NCBI GenBank assembly: GCA_034620365.1
Contig: JAQGEQ010000011.1
Location: 496,001-560,000 of the forward strand
DNA from: Pegea sp. RAD2-039
Lineage: Eukaryota > Chordata > Thaliacea > Salpida > Salpidae
Length of the DNA: 64,000 nucleotides
Direction: 5' to 3'
Below, in pieces: positions 12,101-26,900 of this stretch. Within the stretch, counting starts at the first letter, position 1. Each line of letters starts with the position of its first letter. The position numbers and the translations under genes were made by a program. The notes beneath the pieces are model-generated. The model did not search any database, was not told the DNA's origin, and worked only from the letters and a program-made list of their open reading frames with translations.

Positions 12101-12865
12101 ATTTTTCTTCTAAAATATGATTTGGCTCTAAATAAAACCAATTATTATAATCCAGTCTGCTTCCATCTAACCATTTCCATGTTGCGTTATTATTATCCTG
12201 ATGCAATCCAATCCAATACATGGAAGAAAAAGTCAACCCAACTGTTGAGTTATAATCTTCTAGTTGCAAGTTGATAAAGTCCTGAGTTTCTTGTGATTTA
12301 ATGAGAGCCAAGGTCCCATTGAGACGCATACAGTTAGAGTTAGCTTCGGTAAAGTTGGCCTTATTTTTAAAAAATATATATACCTTGTTTCCAAATGTAG
12401 AGTATTTTGTTTTATCTGTATAAACAAAGCTTATATCAGGTAAGTCCCAATAATAGTGTTCTCTTTATATTTAAAAACTAGTTTTTTATCTAACATAGTT
12501 TAAATTTACTTATTTTAATTAATTCTTAACTAACTATTGTAAGTTAACTTTTATTTCTTTCTTAGTTTGAAACGTCTGATAGATTAAATAATATAAATTC
12601 AATTAATTGACTTTTTATTCGTCTTACAGATCTTTGTGGGATTTAAACCAACGTCGACCATCTTTTTAGTAAGTTATCTTTTTTACTTCACTATTATTTT
12701 TATTTTTCGTAATGTTTTTTCAAACATCGAATTTTCTTTAATTTTGATTAAAGACACTCAAATATCAAATAAATATTTTCACAGTAAATTAAAAGACTTA
12801 CAGCTTGTCGTAGCTAAAAACTGTAGATTAAAAATGCAACAGAGATATAATATAAACTTCTTCAT
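9118..12865 (-). CDS. Single-pass receptor: signal peptide, C-type lectin domain, Ig-like domains, TM helix (3' end not found)
   Basis: Exons on the minus strand: 12802-12865 (signal peptide MKKFILYLCCIFNLQFLATTS), 11993-12415 (C-type lectin domain), 11594-11702 and 11359-11534 (Ig domain 1), 10751-11046 (Ig domain 2), 10556-10648, 10073-10239 and 9503-9698 (further extracellular domain), and 9118-9234 (TM). The lectin domain shows WIGL, an EPN motif, paired Cys and YICE, but the WND calcium motif reads WFNT, so calcium-dependent sugar binding is doubtful. Ig domain 1 shows the B-strand Cys (SVNCAIF), C-strand Trp (ATWMR) and DVFVC. Ig domain 2 shows SGNISC, then FWIRAF and STLYC, but the first and last parts lie in different frames, so one base seems to be missing. 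The TM helix is about ISLAAYLVPILVASLLIIGV. Phases agree at all other junctions. The architecture suggests cell recognition or immunity (inference). The cytoplasmic exons lie below 9118. Confidence 0.72.
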
Positions 12866-15527
12866 GTTTCAATTTTACTTATAAAGAAGATTATTCACAA
12901 TCTGGAATTAAGATAAAAGCATAAAAATGAATGATAAATTACTGATTAACTACGAAAAGATAAATTTACCTTAATTTATAACTTTTCGTATTCTTCAAAA
13001 AATTACTTCCTTATACAGCACTGTAACTTATGTAGGGACAAAAGAACATATAAAATTCTTTATTGCAAACTATTTAAATGAAATTTGATCGTTTTTTAAC
13101 GTGTCTTGAGTGAAGTATAATTAACGGTAGATTTCCAAGGTTTCTGGCACAGCAAGTTAAGTGAAACTTCATTTCTTAGTAATATTTATTGTCTAAAGAT
13201 TTAATTAAGCTTTAGACGGAAAATCTGTAAAAAATGTTTTAAAAAGTTTTGAAAGTTATAAATAGCTATTTGTTTTCGGTTTTCAGGAGGAACTGTATCT
13301 TGTTTAATTTAATATATATTAATATCGACACACAATTAGTGGCATAAGATGAAACTTAAAGAGATTAAATATAATTCTCCCAAAATTTACATCTTTTATT
13401 GGTCAGATACATTTAAATCAAACTATTGCATTACGGTGAAAAACAGATTTCAGAAAAAAATTACGATTTTTATCTAGAAAATTGTATGAAACTAAAATAA
13501 AACTGTCTACTGATGCGAATTTGTCCAGTAGGTTACTCAGTGGAGCAAATCGAAACCTACTGTAGTGTGGTGTTATTTGGCAGTATATTGTCTAATAAGG
13601 GCTATCTTGCGAGTTTTGGTGGTATGTATTCAGTTAAGTTGAGTGAGTATTCTTTTATTGTGCAAGAAAACAAAAATGTTTCCTGTTTCATTAAACTTGA
13701 TGAACTGCTGCAAAGATTAAAAAAATTTAACTAGTTGTTTCTAAAGACTTGATTTGCTCAAAATGTTTATATTTGAAATTTGAGGCAAAGGTTAAGCATT
13801 GTTTAAACAATTAGTTCATATTTTTTTATTTGGACAAGTGATTAAGGTGTTTTTTTAAATAAATATTATTATTAGCAAATCACTAAATTGTCAAATAAAT
13901 AAAATTTTCATATTACCTAAGCATAGTTGTGAAATCAGTTATAAAAGAAGTGACATATTACTAATCACTCATGAAATTGTCCTTCATTAAAAGAGCTTTG
14001 TTGAAATATTAACAACCTGCAAAAAATATGTTTATATCTCACTCGCTTTATTTGTCAATTAGATGTTTTTGTAAGTTTTATGCTAAAAAACATTTTATTT
14101 AAAGAGTTAAACTTTTCAAAAAACAATTTTTGATTATACTTGGTGATCTCACCGCATTGTTTTAGATAAAAAAAAACATCAAATAGTATTGCTTTTTACA
14201 AGTTTATTTTATTATTTATTTGCATAAATAGAAAATTATGGTTAAAGTATTTTTATATTCGATCTACGATTATCATGACATATATGACGTCATAAATGTT
14301 TCTATAACTTTTTATAATTAAATGAAAATTATGGTATACAAAATGTTCGTAGATTTTGTTTTTTACAAGATTTCGTGTTTTCAACAGATCAAAGTACAAT
14401 TGTAAATGTCTGTGACCTTTCCAATATGTACTCTTTAAAAAACGTGAGAAAGTTTAGTTTACTTTTATAAACAGTTTTCAAAAGAATAATTAAACTATTG
14501 ACAAAGTTATAAGTTTCTATTATTGTTATCATTAAAGTTTTAATATCAAGTTTGTCTAAAGCAAACAATTTTACTGAGTTACTAAAAATTAGCTGATTAA
14601 AAAGTAAACTTATTTTTTCTAGAATAATATTTTGTATTTTAAGTCTTATACTGAAAACAATAATTGCGTGAAAACAAGATAAAAGTAAAATACAAATTCT
14701 CTTATCAGCAGAAGACTTGAATAATTTATAAGCTTATAAAAATAAAAGAAAACTTTTAAAAATGTTTCGCAGTTTTAGTGAGCTCCTTAAAAACTAAATA
14801 TAAATTTTAAATGAAGTATTACATTTAAATATGAATATCAGTTTTTAAAATCTATTTTCAGTAAGTTTTATTATAAAAAGAATGATCGTTTTATATTAGC
14901 AAGTAGTTAGCTATTTTAAGTGAAAAAGTAAAATTTTGTTTTGAAAAAAAATCAATATATGTTCTAAAAAGTATTAAAAACAAGTTTATAGCATTCAGCT
15001 TTCAGTATTTGGTTTTATCGGTTTTATTTAATTTTAGTAAAAAAGTAGCTGTAAATATTTGCTTTAGTAAATATATAATTTGCAACAATTGATTTCTTAG
15101 TAGTACATAAATACAGTGTAATGATTATGCAGAAACATTAAATATTGATTTTCTTGATTTGTAACTTTCTTGTATATGAGTTTTATAGTTTAATAGGTCG
15201 CATTGTTTTTCTCTTCAGTGAAATTATGTGGTTCAAACAGGAACTTGCTAAACTTTACAAATTGGTGACAAATCTCACCAAAAAATCAGGAACCATCTAT
15301 TTTTTATATTTTTCTCCTTCCACTTTCACTTCACTATTTTTTTGAAACTGTTTACTGAGCATATCTTAAGAAAGCAATATATTGCTTTTTGAGAGACCTT
15401 TTTAGATTATATTATTTTATTATTTTCTTTAGTATAGTGAAAATGTAAAACTTTTATTTAACTTTTAATTGAAATTTTGAACAATTTTTTTAGACTTGTT
15501 AATTTTGTCAGCTCATTAAAACTGAAA
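12866..15527. other. Intergenic between divergent receptor and GDH genes
   Basis: This gap holds the promoters of the minus-strand receptor and the plus-strand GDH. A plus-strand frame of 73 codons at 13513-13734 has slightly higher GC but no recognisable domain, signal peptide or splice context, so I do not call it. A single perfect TGACGTCA palindrome lies at 14285-14292. Otherwise the sequence is featureless A/T. Confidence 0.5.
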
Positions 15528-18134
<2,607 letters not shown>

Positions 18135-20936
18135 AGATAACAGGAGAAAGATTTTCTATGAATGTTGCTTTAATTGCAATGATTGGTTTATTTTCAAATA
18201 AATTTTGATGACAAATTCATATTTTTGCTCTACTTGCCCAGAAATTTGAGACAGGCGAGTGGTGATAGACGGATTAGCTTCAAATACATCGTGCTTTGTA
18301 TGTGTGGGTTTGATATACTGCGCTATATAGCGCTAACCATCGATCATGAAAAGTATCTTTTCCAGCTATGAGTAAATATTCTCACTGCCTTGTGGTTGCT
18401 TTGAGATAAGCAAAGGTTTTGGGATAAATTCAAACAGAAAGATTTCTATCAGATGAAGTCGATGTAGCTTCCTTAGCTCACCAGGCTTTGATTGTATTTA
18501 ACGAGCTGAGAGTAGTTCCGCGCACACTATAGTCAAATATCATGCGCAGAAAGGAAGTACATCTATCAGCTTCCATCCATCTATAGCTTCAAGCTACAAA
18601 GCTTAACCAAAAAAACAGTGTGAAAAAACTTTGATTAGTAAAAACTAGGTCAACAAAATCTAGAGACCAACAATTCTTCGCTTGCTTCTAGTAATGAGAA
18701 ACAAACCATTATGTTAGTTTGTACTCTTTTTATAACAAATGTTTACCCAAAAACATAAAACTATAATAAAAAATAAAGTAATAAAACTATTCCACTAAAT
18801 GTGCTGCACAAAAATCTAACTACAATGTAACGTTAAAAAAATCACCAAAACATTAGAAATGCGTTTTTGTAACTATAACGTTTTTTAGTCCTTAGGTTTT
18901 ATATTTGATCATAAGGAACATTTTTAATTTGTAATACTTTTCAAATTAGCTGTTACTACAAGCATAAATACTTTTTACTTAATCATTAAATAAGTAAATA
19001 CTTAATTCTGATAATGTGTCATTTCATTAACTTCAAAATAATATCAAGATCTGTATACATGAAAACTTTTAGACTGAATATGCCCTGAAACTTAAGACTA
19101 AATTGTATCAGTTATATTATATTTAAAAATAATAAAAGTACAATGTGTTAAAGCATTTGATAGCTATAAAAGTCCTATTATTTTATAATAATCATTGAAA
19201 CTAAGAAATACCTACAAATAGTCACGAGGCAGAATAATTAGTTGAGTATGTTAAAGATTTACAACTTTTAAGTGCTTATAATCAAACTTTATTTATGTAA
19301 ATTTTGACAATATTGATATATAAACGTATCGTGTTAAAAGTAAATACAAGCTTTAGTAATGTTTATTGGTAAACAAGAAAAAACTCTCTAAGCTATTTGC
19401 TCGACAGAAGAAAACAAATACTTAATTTTAATTTATTTCACATTTTTTTAGCGTTTTAGGAAGTAAAAGAACATTTTTAAAATTGTTTATAGAATTATAG
19501 ATTAATATTAACCATAAAACTGTAAACATTTTGTTACAAGTTTTATTTTGTATTATATTTTTGAGATGCTTTTAAAACAGATAAAAAGGAATTGAATTTG
19601 CTGGTAAATATTTATAAACAAATTATCTATGGTATCATTTTTATTGCACAATTAAAAAAAAACTTTTAAAACCTTTAAAGCTTTTAGGCTGTTCTTTAAA
19701 CTATCAAAGTATTTTTTGAAAAACTAAATTCCTAAAGTTTTTCATGTAAACAGTTTTTAGGAGATCAAGTATTTGTCTCAGAAGTTTGGTACCAACATTA
19801 AGTATACCAAGGGAAAAATAAATATCTAATGATTTTTAATAAGTAAAAACATTCTCTGGGTTGATTTCAAAAATTTTTGAATAACTACGAATATTATGGA
19901 TGTTAAGCTGGACGAAGCTTAAAAAAGGTAGAAACAAATATTTTGAATAAAAATTCAGGTATGATAACCGACAAGGCATATTATTCAATTCCATAAACTT
20001 TCAATTTTTCTTAAATACAACTAGGCAAATTTAACTGACTATTTTGTTTGTAATATATGTAAGACACTTTATTTAGATAACAGAAGTATTATAATCTACA
20101 GATACCTACGTGAAAATAAAAGAGCTAATAGTTAATTAAAGTTGACAATTTAAAGTTTACAGATTATTAGACATTAAGCAAGTTTTGCTTTTAATACTTA
20201 CATTATTTTTAGGCTTAAAATTGTTGACAAGAACTAATTTTAGTTCCTATCCCCAAATTTTATAGTTAAATCTTAATCAAAAATATAAAACTAATAAAGG
20301 TAGATTTTGATTATCTTGTCTGAATAAGAGTTTAATAAGCCATTAATTATACCTTAATTACAGTTAAAATATTACGTCTTACACTAACAATGTTATTTTA
20401 ATTATAAATGCTTTTACTTGTCTAATACTTTTAAAAATATTTTTAAACTAATTTTAAATTTTGATTTTTTTCTTTTACCTATTATATCATTCATAATTGT
20501 TTAAATAAAACTCAACTAATGCTTTAAGTTACCATTATATCAACATCTTTAAATAGTTTTCTATATTTAAGCAAATTAAATCTAACTTCAAAAAAAAATT
20601 ATACCTTTTAATTTTTGTATAAGAGACTGTTTTAAACACTTTTTTTTATTTAAAATAAAGTGAGTTTTGTTTGTTTACACCATGCAATTGAAACGAAAAA
20701 GTGCAAAAAAGGACAAATTGTTTGCTAGATTTCATTGCTCTTGTTTCAGTTGGGTTCTGCGATCTTAGCAAAACCTTCCCACTTTAGTTTACTTTTAGCT
20801 TTAAATTTATTTTTGTTATTAACCATTGTTGTTTTGAATTCACTTAGTTCAGATGATATGCACCATTAAAGAAATGTTTAAAAGCTTTTAGAAGATATTT
20901 GCACCAATTGGTACTTAACAGACTCAGCTATATGAA
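18135..20936. other. Intergenic; GDH 3' flank and BICC1 promoter region
   Basis: About 18235-18605 is clearly richer in G+C than its surroundings and contains the perfect palindrome GCGCTATATAGCGC at 18320-18333; it may be GDH 3' UTR or an old short repeat. The remainder to 20936 is A/T-rich without usable frames. The BICC1 promoter and 5' UTR should lie in the last few hundred bases before the ATG at 20937. Confidence 0.5.
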
Positions 20937-23900
20937 ATGGCGATGAATTCTTGCAATCAATTCAAAGACCAAGAAGCTGCATTTAGCAGTTGTAGCAAAG
21001 ATAAAAAACTTGATGAGATTGTTGAAAAAAAGACAGAAGCTGAAAACATTTCAGTGGAGTCTGTTTCCCAAGAAAATAATATAAATCTTGTTGATGATAA
21101 AAATAAGATGGAGTCTGAAGAAAAGAATGATGAAGATTGTGCTGAAAAATTAGTTTTAGATGTTATGGATAAAGACGAGGATGAAAAGTCATGTGTATTA
21201 GTTGAGGAGCAGACTTTAACTATATTTAATGAGTTAAAGATTTCTGATGATAAAAAAGTCAGTGAAAAGGAAGATGTAGAAACTAAAGATTCAGAATCCA
21301 TCCAAAAGAATATCCCAGAAGTTTCTAATAAGATTTCAGATGATCTTGATGAAAAGGAGCCTCTTCCTGATGTGCTAGAATCCACTGAACATGATCCTGA
21401 CTGGGTTGAAGAAAGATTTCGAGTTGATCGAAAAAATCTTGAACAGATGCTACAAGGTGTTTGATAATTTTATATTTATATAAATTTTATAATAATATTT
21501 ATAAAATGTGTTTCTTATTTTGCTATCATTTTGAATCAATAGTTATGTTTAATTTACAAATATCCAAAAAATGATACTTTCAAACAATCTTTTTAAGTGT
21601 TGTTGTATTTAAATGATATTTTAATTAATTTCTAATTGTCTTATGTTGTATAATTTTTTAACCAAGAGGTTATAGATAAAATTTTTATCTAAATTGATTA
21701 TTTATGTTTCATCAAATTAATAATTCCACAATCTAAATTTTATTTTCCCTATAATTTTTTAATTGCAAAAAGAAATCACCAAGATTAATAATGTTTGAAC
21801 TATAACTGTTTAAATGACAAATTAGATATTTAAATGTCTTATAAGAAACACTAATATACATTTTGTTGATTGTTATTTTATTTCTGGAATAATTTTCTGT
21901 TTACATTGATATAAACAAAGTTAAATGCTTATTTTTGAGTTTTCAGTCATTTAAATATTTTATAAATAATTTTCAGCTGCTGCTGATGGTAAGGGTATGA
22001 CAGGAGATGAATTTTTTGGTGGGGTGAGTAAAATAACCTATTTTTTAAAAGTTTACAAACAAATAGTTTTTTTTAACAATTATTGTGAACTTTTTAAGTC
22101 TTTCTCTAATTGTTTAATCAAATCAAACTTCATAAAATTTCTTTATTTTTAAAATTATTATATTTTCATATTTTAAAATTTTATGTTTTTAGATCATGGA
22201 AAAAACTGGTGTAAAGATAGCTTGGCCTTCAAAGATAAAAATTGGTGCCAGGTCTAAAAAAGGTAAAACTATTTTTCCTATTCCAATATTAAGGTTTGTT
22301 TGTCAATTTAACTTAAGTACTATCAATCAGGTTACAACCATTTGTCAAAAAAGTATTGTCAGTATTGTGAATCATTATAAAGTTTTAACATTCTTTAGAT
22401 AGAGAAAACACTTTAGCAATGTCGCTTATTAAGTTCAATTTCAATATGTTCTTTGTACTAAACGCTTACATAAGTGTTAAACTCTGACTAAAAATAAATA
22501 GTAAATCTCCAGTTAATAAATGTACTCAATAGAACCTCTCAATGGCTTTGATTTATTTGTCTACTTTGCTGCTTACTCCAAGTTTATATCCTAAACAATA
22601 AGAAATATCTATAGCGTGAAGCAGCATCACTGTTTTCAGGGGCGTTTTCGGCTTTTGTTAAACCTTTCCATGTGCTTCTGTGCTTTACCATCGACTTTAT
22701 AGTTTATTCAAACTCATAGGGCATGACTACAACTAAGTTAGACTTTTACTTTGCTGTCTAACTCCAGTTTACTATTGTGCTTGTAATTTTCAACTTTGAC
22801 AATAATTGGTCCACTGGCAAACAATTTGATGGTTTAAATCAATACAATGAGCTAGAAAGGCTTCACAAGAATTCCAGTGAGGAGTTCTTATAGAAAACAT
22901 TGTAAATCGTTTTACAATAGAAATATAGAAACCTTTTGAAAATCAGGTGATCAAATCATCTCTATGAATTTGATGTTAAACAATTTGTTCTTATTGTTAT
23001 CAGTAAGTTAAAATTACAATTTGAAGTCCTTGAAAGTTTATTTGAAATTTAAACTGAAATTATATTGGAATTCAGAAACTGTTGTGGCTGTAAAGGTTTT
23101 TTGAAAGTTATCAAAAAAAGAAAATCAAATTATAATTTACAGCAATTATGTTTGTGATATTTTGAAATGGAATATAAAAAAATAAGCAGACAGATTATCA
23201 AGATGTATTTAAAACATAATTGTCGTCAATCGAAAATTGAAATCAACTCATCACTGATTCTTGAAAATCAATTATAACAATTTTCAACCACTGCTTGTTG
23301 CGGTAAATGTTGTTTTGTAAAAATAATTCATTTTAATTTCATACTATTTGACTACAAGAAAATAAATATGATTGATTTGAATTTTTCTTTAATGTCTTCC
23401 AGACTTTCTATCAGCTTTTACTTATCATCAATAAATTGTTAACTCAAGTACTGTCTGTCGATTATTGCAAACCCTTTTGCTTTTGTTTTCATTGTCTCAT
23501 AAATATTTACCAAGTTACTAAAAACCCTTTTGGCCTCGCCTTAGCAGATATCTTGTTTAAAGATTTGTTAGAAGTTTGATGAAAGGTACTAGACACTCCT
23601 TTTGAAATGCTGAAATCACTCATTCACCAGTCAATGAAAACAAAAGATCAGCTAGATGATTTGAAGAAACCCGCGATAAATACTTGGAGTTATCTTCTAA
23701 CAAAACAATCTCATTTTGTTGATGATCTTATAAAATATCTTGTGAGAAATTTGTCGACTTTTGAAAGAGAACAATTTTGTTATTTTTTTCTTACTACAAA
23801 TAAATGGTTTGTTTTGAAAGTTCTTAGGTGGAAAATGCAATTGTGTTTTCATTATAACCTTTACTTGGTAGTCACACAATAAATCTTGTTTAGTGTTTGT

Positions 23901-26900
23901 TGTAGAACATACAATACAAACTATTTGTCGTGAAATAATTTGAAAGCAGAAAAAGCTTTCTCCTTCAAGGTCTTTTAAGAAATTAAGTCATTTGTTGGTA
24001 TAACAAGTTTTTTATTAGCCAAAAAGTTAGTTTGTGAGGAAATTTTGAGACTCAAGTGAACAGTGAAAAGCCATCAAGTTCTTTTTCATTGTTCTGTGAT
24101 AACACTTAAACACGACCTTGTACTACATATTTAAACAAAACAGGTGAGCACCACTCTTCTCTGTTCGTCTTTTCAAAACTATACCTCTTCACTTGATTCA
24201 CGATCCTCCCCTAAAAGATGTTTAGGACCCTTCTTTTACTTACAGTAGCATCACCATCTTTTAGATTGCACTCAAGTCCTTACCACCAGTTTTTTTTAAG
24301 ATTTTCTGAAATGTTTTTTATCATTTCAATTGTTGACGAAATTGAAATATTAGATAACAATTTCTTTCTTCTATCTTTCATCTACTAAATAACTTTAATT
24401 TACATTCTTCCCGTGCGGTGAAACTTTTGATATTTTTTCACGTCTTCATATTAAGTTCCGTCTATATCATCACTTGATCTACGTAAAATACTTGACTGGC
24501 TATATCAAAAAATCGACATACATAGCCCGAAAACAGACAAGTCCAATTTTATTTTCAATTGCATAAACGTTTTTTTTTTGGTAGGTTTATGACACTAAAT
24601 CTATCTATTTGTTTATTACTCATGATTTCATTCAAATTAAATACCAAACTGACATTCTCTTTTCATCACATAAACCTATTCTGTATTAGTATACAGATTT
24701 TCATAGAAGTTTAGCATTAACTGACCCTCTTGGTTTCATATAATTAAAACGGTAATTGAAAGTGTTCTCAACTACTAAACGTACTTCATTATACTCTAAT
24801 CAAGGCACGTTTCACGTGTAGCTAATAGTTAGCTTGCTTCAAATCTATTTTCGCCACCTATATTATAGTTGTTAGTGTTTTTATATCATCCATTTATTTT
24901 TCACAATTTTAATAAATTTCTCGCTTTAAACTCCCTAAATTATATTGAGATGAAAGCAAAACTGGAAGTTCTTCTTGAAGCTTTTAGTTTTCACGGAATA
25001 AATCCAACAAAACTTTTAAAAACAGCAAATAGTATTCACCCTTCATTGCCAACTTGTTAAACACACATGCTGACATAGAAATTTCTTCTTTTTCATCTCA
25101 ATTCTTTGTTCTAATCAAATGATCAAGTTGTTGTTTAAAGCCAAAGCCTTGACATCGCCATTTAAGTATTTCTTGTCAATTGTTAGATCTTTTATCAATA
25201 CAGACAAAGGCTTTGAAATTATTTAATCAAAATCTAATATATGTCGTAATTATCTCAAATTAGCAAATTATTATTGATAACTATGATCTTGTTTTACTTT
25301 CAGTAATAAACTTTCAATTAGCATATATTGATTACAGCTTAATTAGGTATTTATGTAATTGTTACAAAAGTAAAAACTTATTTTATCCTTTAGGCTAAAA
25401 TATGGTTTTTAAAGAGCAAATAAATTAAATTTGATAACGTGACATTTTACATCAACATAATAGCTTTTGCTGAATTTATTTTGTTAGTAGATCGCAAATT
25501 GTGAGTGATAATTGAATTTTGATCTTCTTATATTCTATTCCTTTTTGTTATCTTTACAGAAGAATATTTGCTAGTACATAATTGATAAATTGATAGCTTT
25601 GGTTACATGTGCGTCATAATGTCGTCAACTTGCCAGTAAATTAGTAAATTAAATGTCACCCCAAAAGATCGATATTTATCCAAAAAGGAATTTGTGAATA
25701 GTTGAATTTCAAAGTAGTTTTTTGCGTGAAGATAATCGAGTATTTTTCTACCACTTTTTTTGAAAGCTTGAAAACTCTTTTATTGATTTGAATAAAGTTT
25801 TACGAAAGTGTGATTCCAAATCTTATTTCTTAGATCCTCATGTAAAAGTGTCCGGCAAACATGAGGCTGTAGAACTGGCCAAGGTTCTTGTAATGCAAGT
25901 TTTGGACACCAAATCAACACGGGTCACTTTAAAGATGGACGTGGCCCATACTGAGCACTCACATGTCATTGGAAAGGGTTAGTAGTGAATCATTAAAGTT
26001 GTTGAAGGACTTCAAGTATTTTTGACTCCGTTAAAAAAAACTTTGATCTTCTTCAGGAGGCAATAATGTCCGGAGAGTGATGGAAGATACCGGATGCCAC
26101 ATCCACTTCCCTGATTCTAACCGGACTAACACATCTGAAAAAAGCAACCAGGTATAAGATACTTTCAGTTTGATCGATGAAACTCTGAAATATAAATAAA
26201 AGTTGAAATCAAAGGGGATGTTGCATGTAAAAAATGTTTCAGCTTCAATGGTTTTGTAATTTTCACCCAAAGTCAAAGTTCTAGTTTTTAACTATCAAGT
26301 AAAAATTCGAATGCTTTTATAAGAACTCCACTTTAAAGGTGAAATGAAAACTTTCTAGCTGTCTGTCACCTTTGTCATTGTCTAGGTCTCAATTGCTGGT
26401 CAGCCTGCTGGAGTTGAATGTGCCAGAGATCGTATTCGGGTCAGTATTTTTCTCGCTCTTTCGAAAACTACTTTTAAACATTCATCTAACTCCTGCTACT
26501 GATATACTTCACAAATATCTTTTTTCGTATTTTAAAACTTCATTTGATTTCAGGCACTGTTACCTGTGGTGATATCTTTCGATCTAACCATCTCAACTGT
26601 TCTACCGGACCCTAACTCTTCATCTATCCAACGAATAGTTCAGGTTTATGGCATTGGTGTTCAATTTAAGCAGCGGGCCAAGACTTATTGCACAACAACT
26701 TGTACTGTCCGTGGTTCTAGTGATAACCTAACAGGATTGATGGTAATTGTTTTTATAAAACTACGAATCGATGTCTTTAAATTAGATGAAGATGAAATAT
26801 TTATCTCCAATATATTTTTCCTGAGTTAGAAGATACCTCTTTATATTTCACGCGGACATTTTTGTGGGCATCATTTCTTTTTGTCCAATAGTTAATTAGT

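Noticed and set aside
13513-13734. 73-codon plus-strand frame with slightly higher GC
   Set aside because: No signal peptide, domain, acceptor/donor context or partner exon; most likely chance or an old repeat.
20957-21385. 142-codon minus-strand frame opposite the first BICC1 exon
   Set aside because: It is the antisense shadow of the acidic, Ser-codon-complementary BICC1 exon; BICC1 is confirmed by downstream homology.
23607-23882. 91-codon frame inside BICC1 intron 3
   Set aside because: No recognised domain and no splice support; may be decayed transposon sequence but cannot be named.
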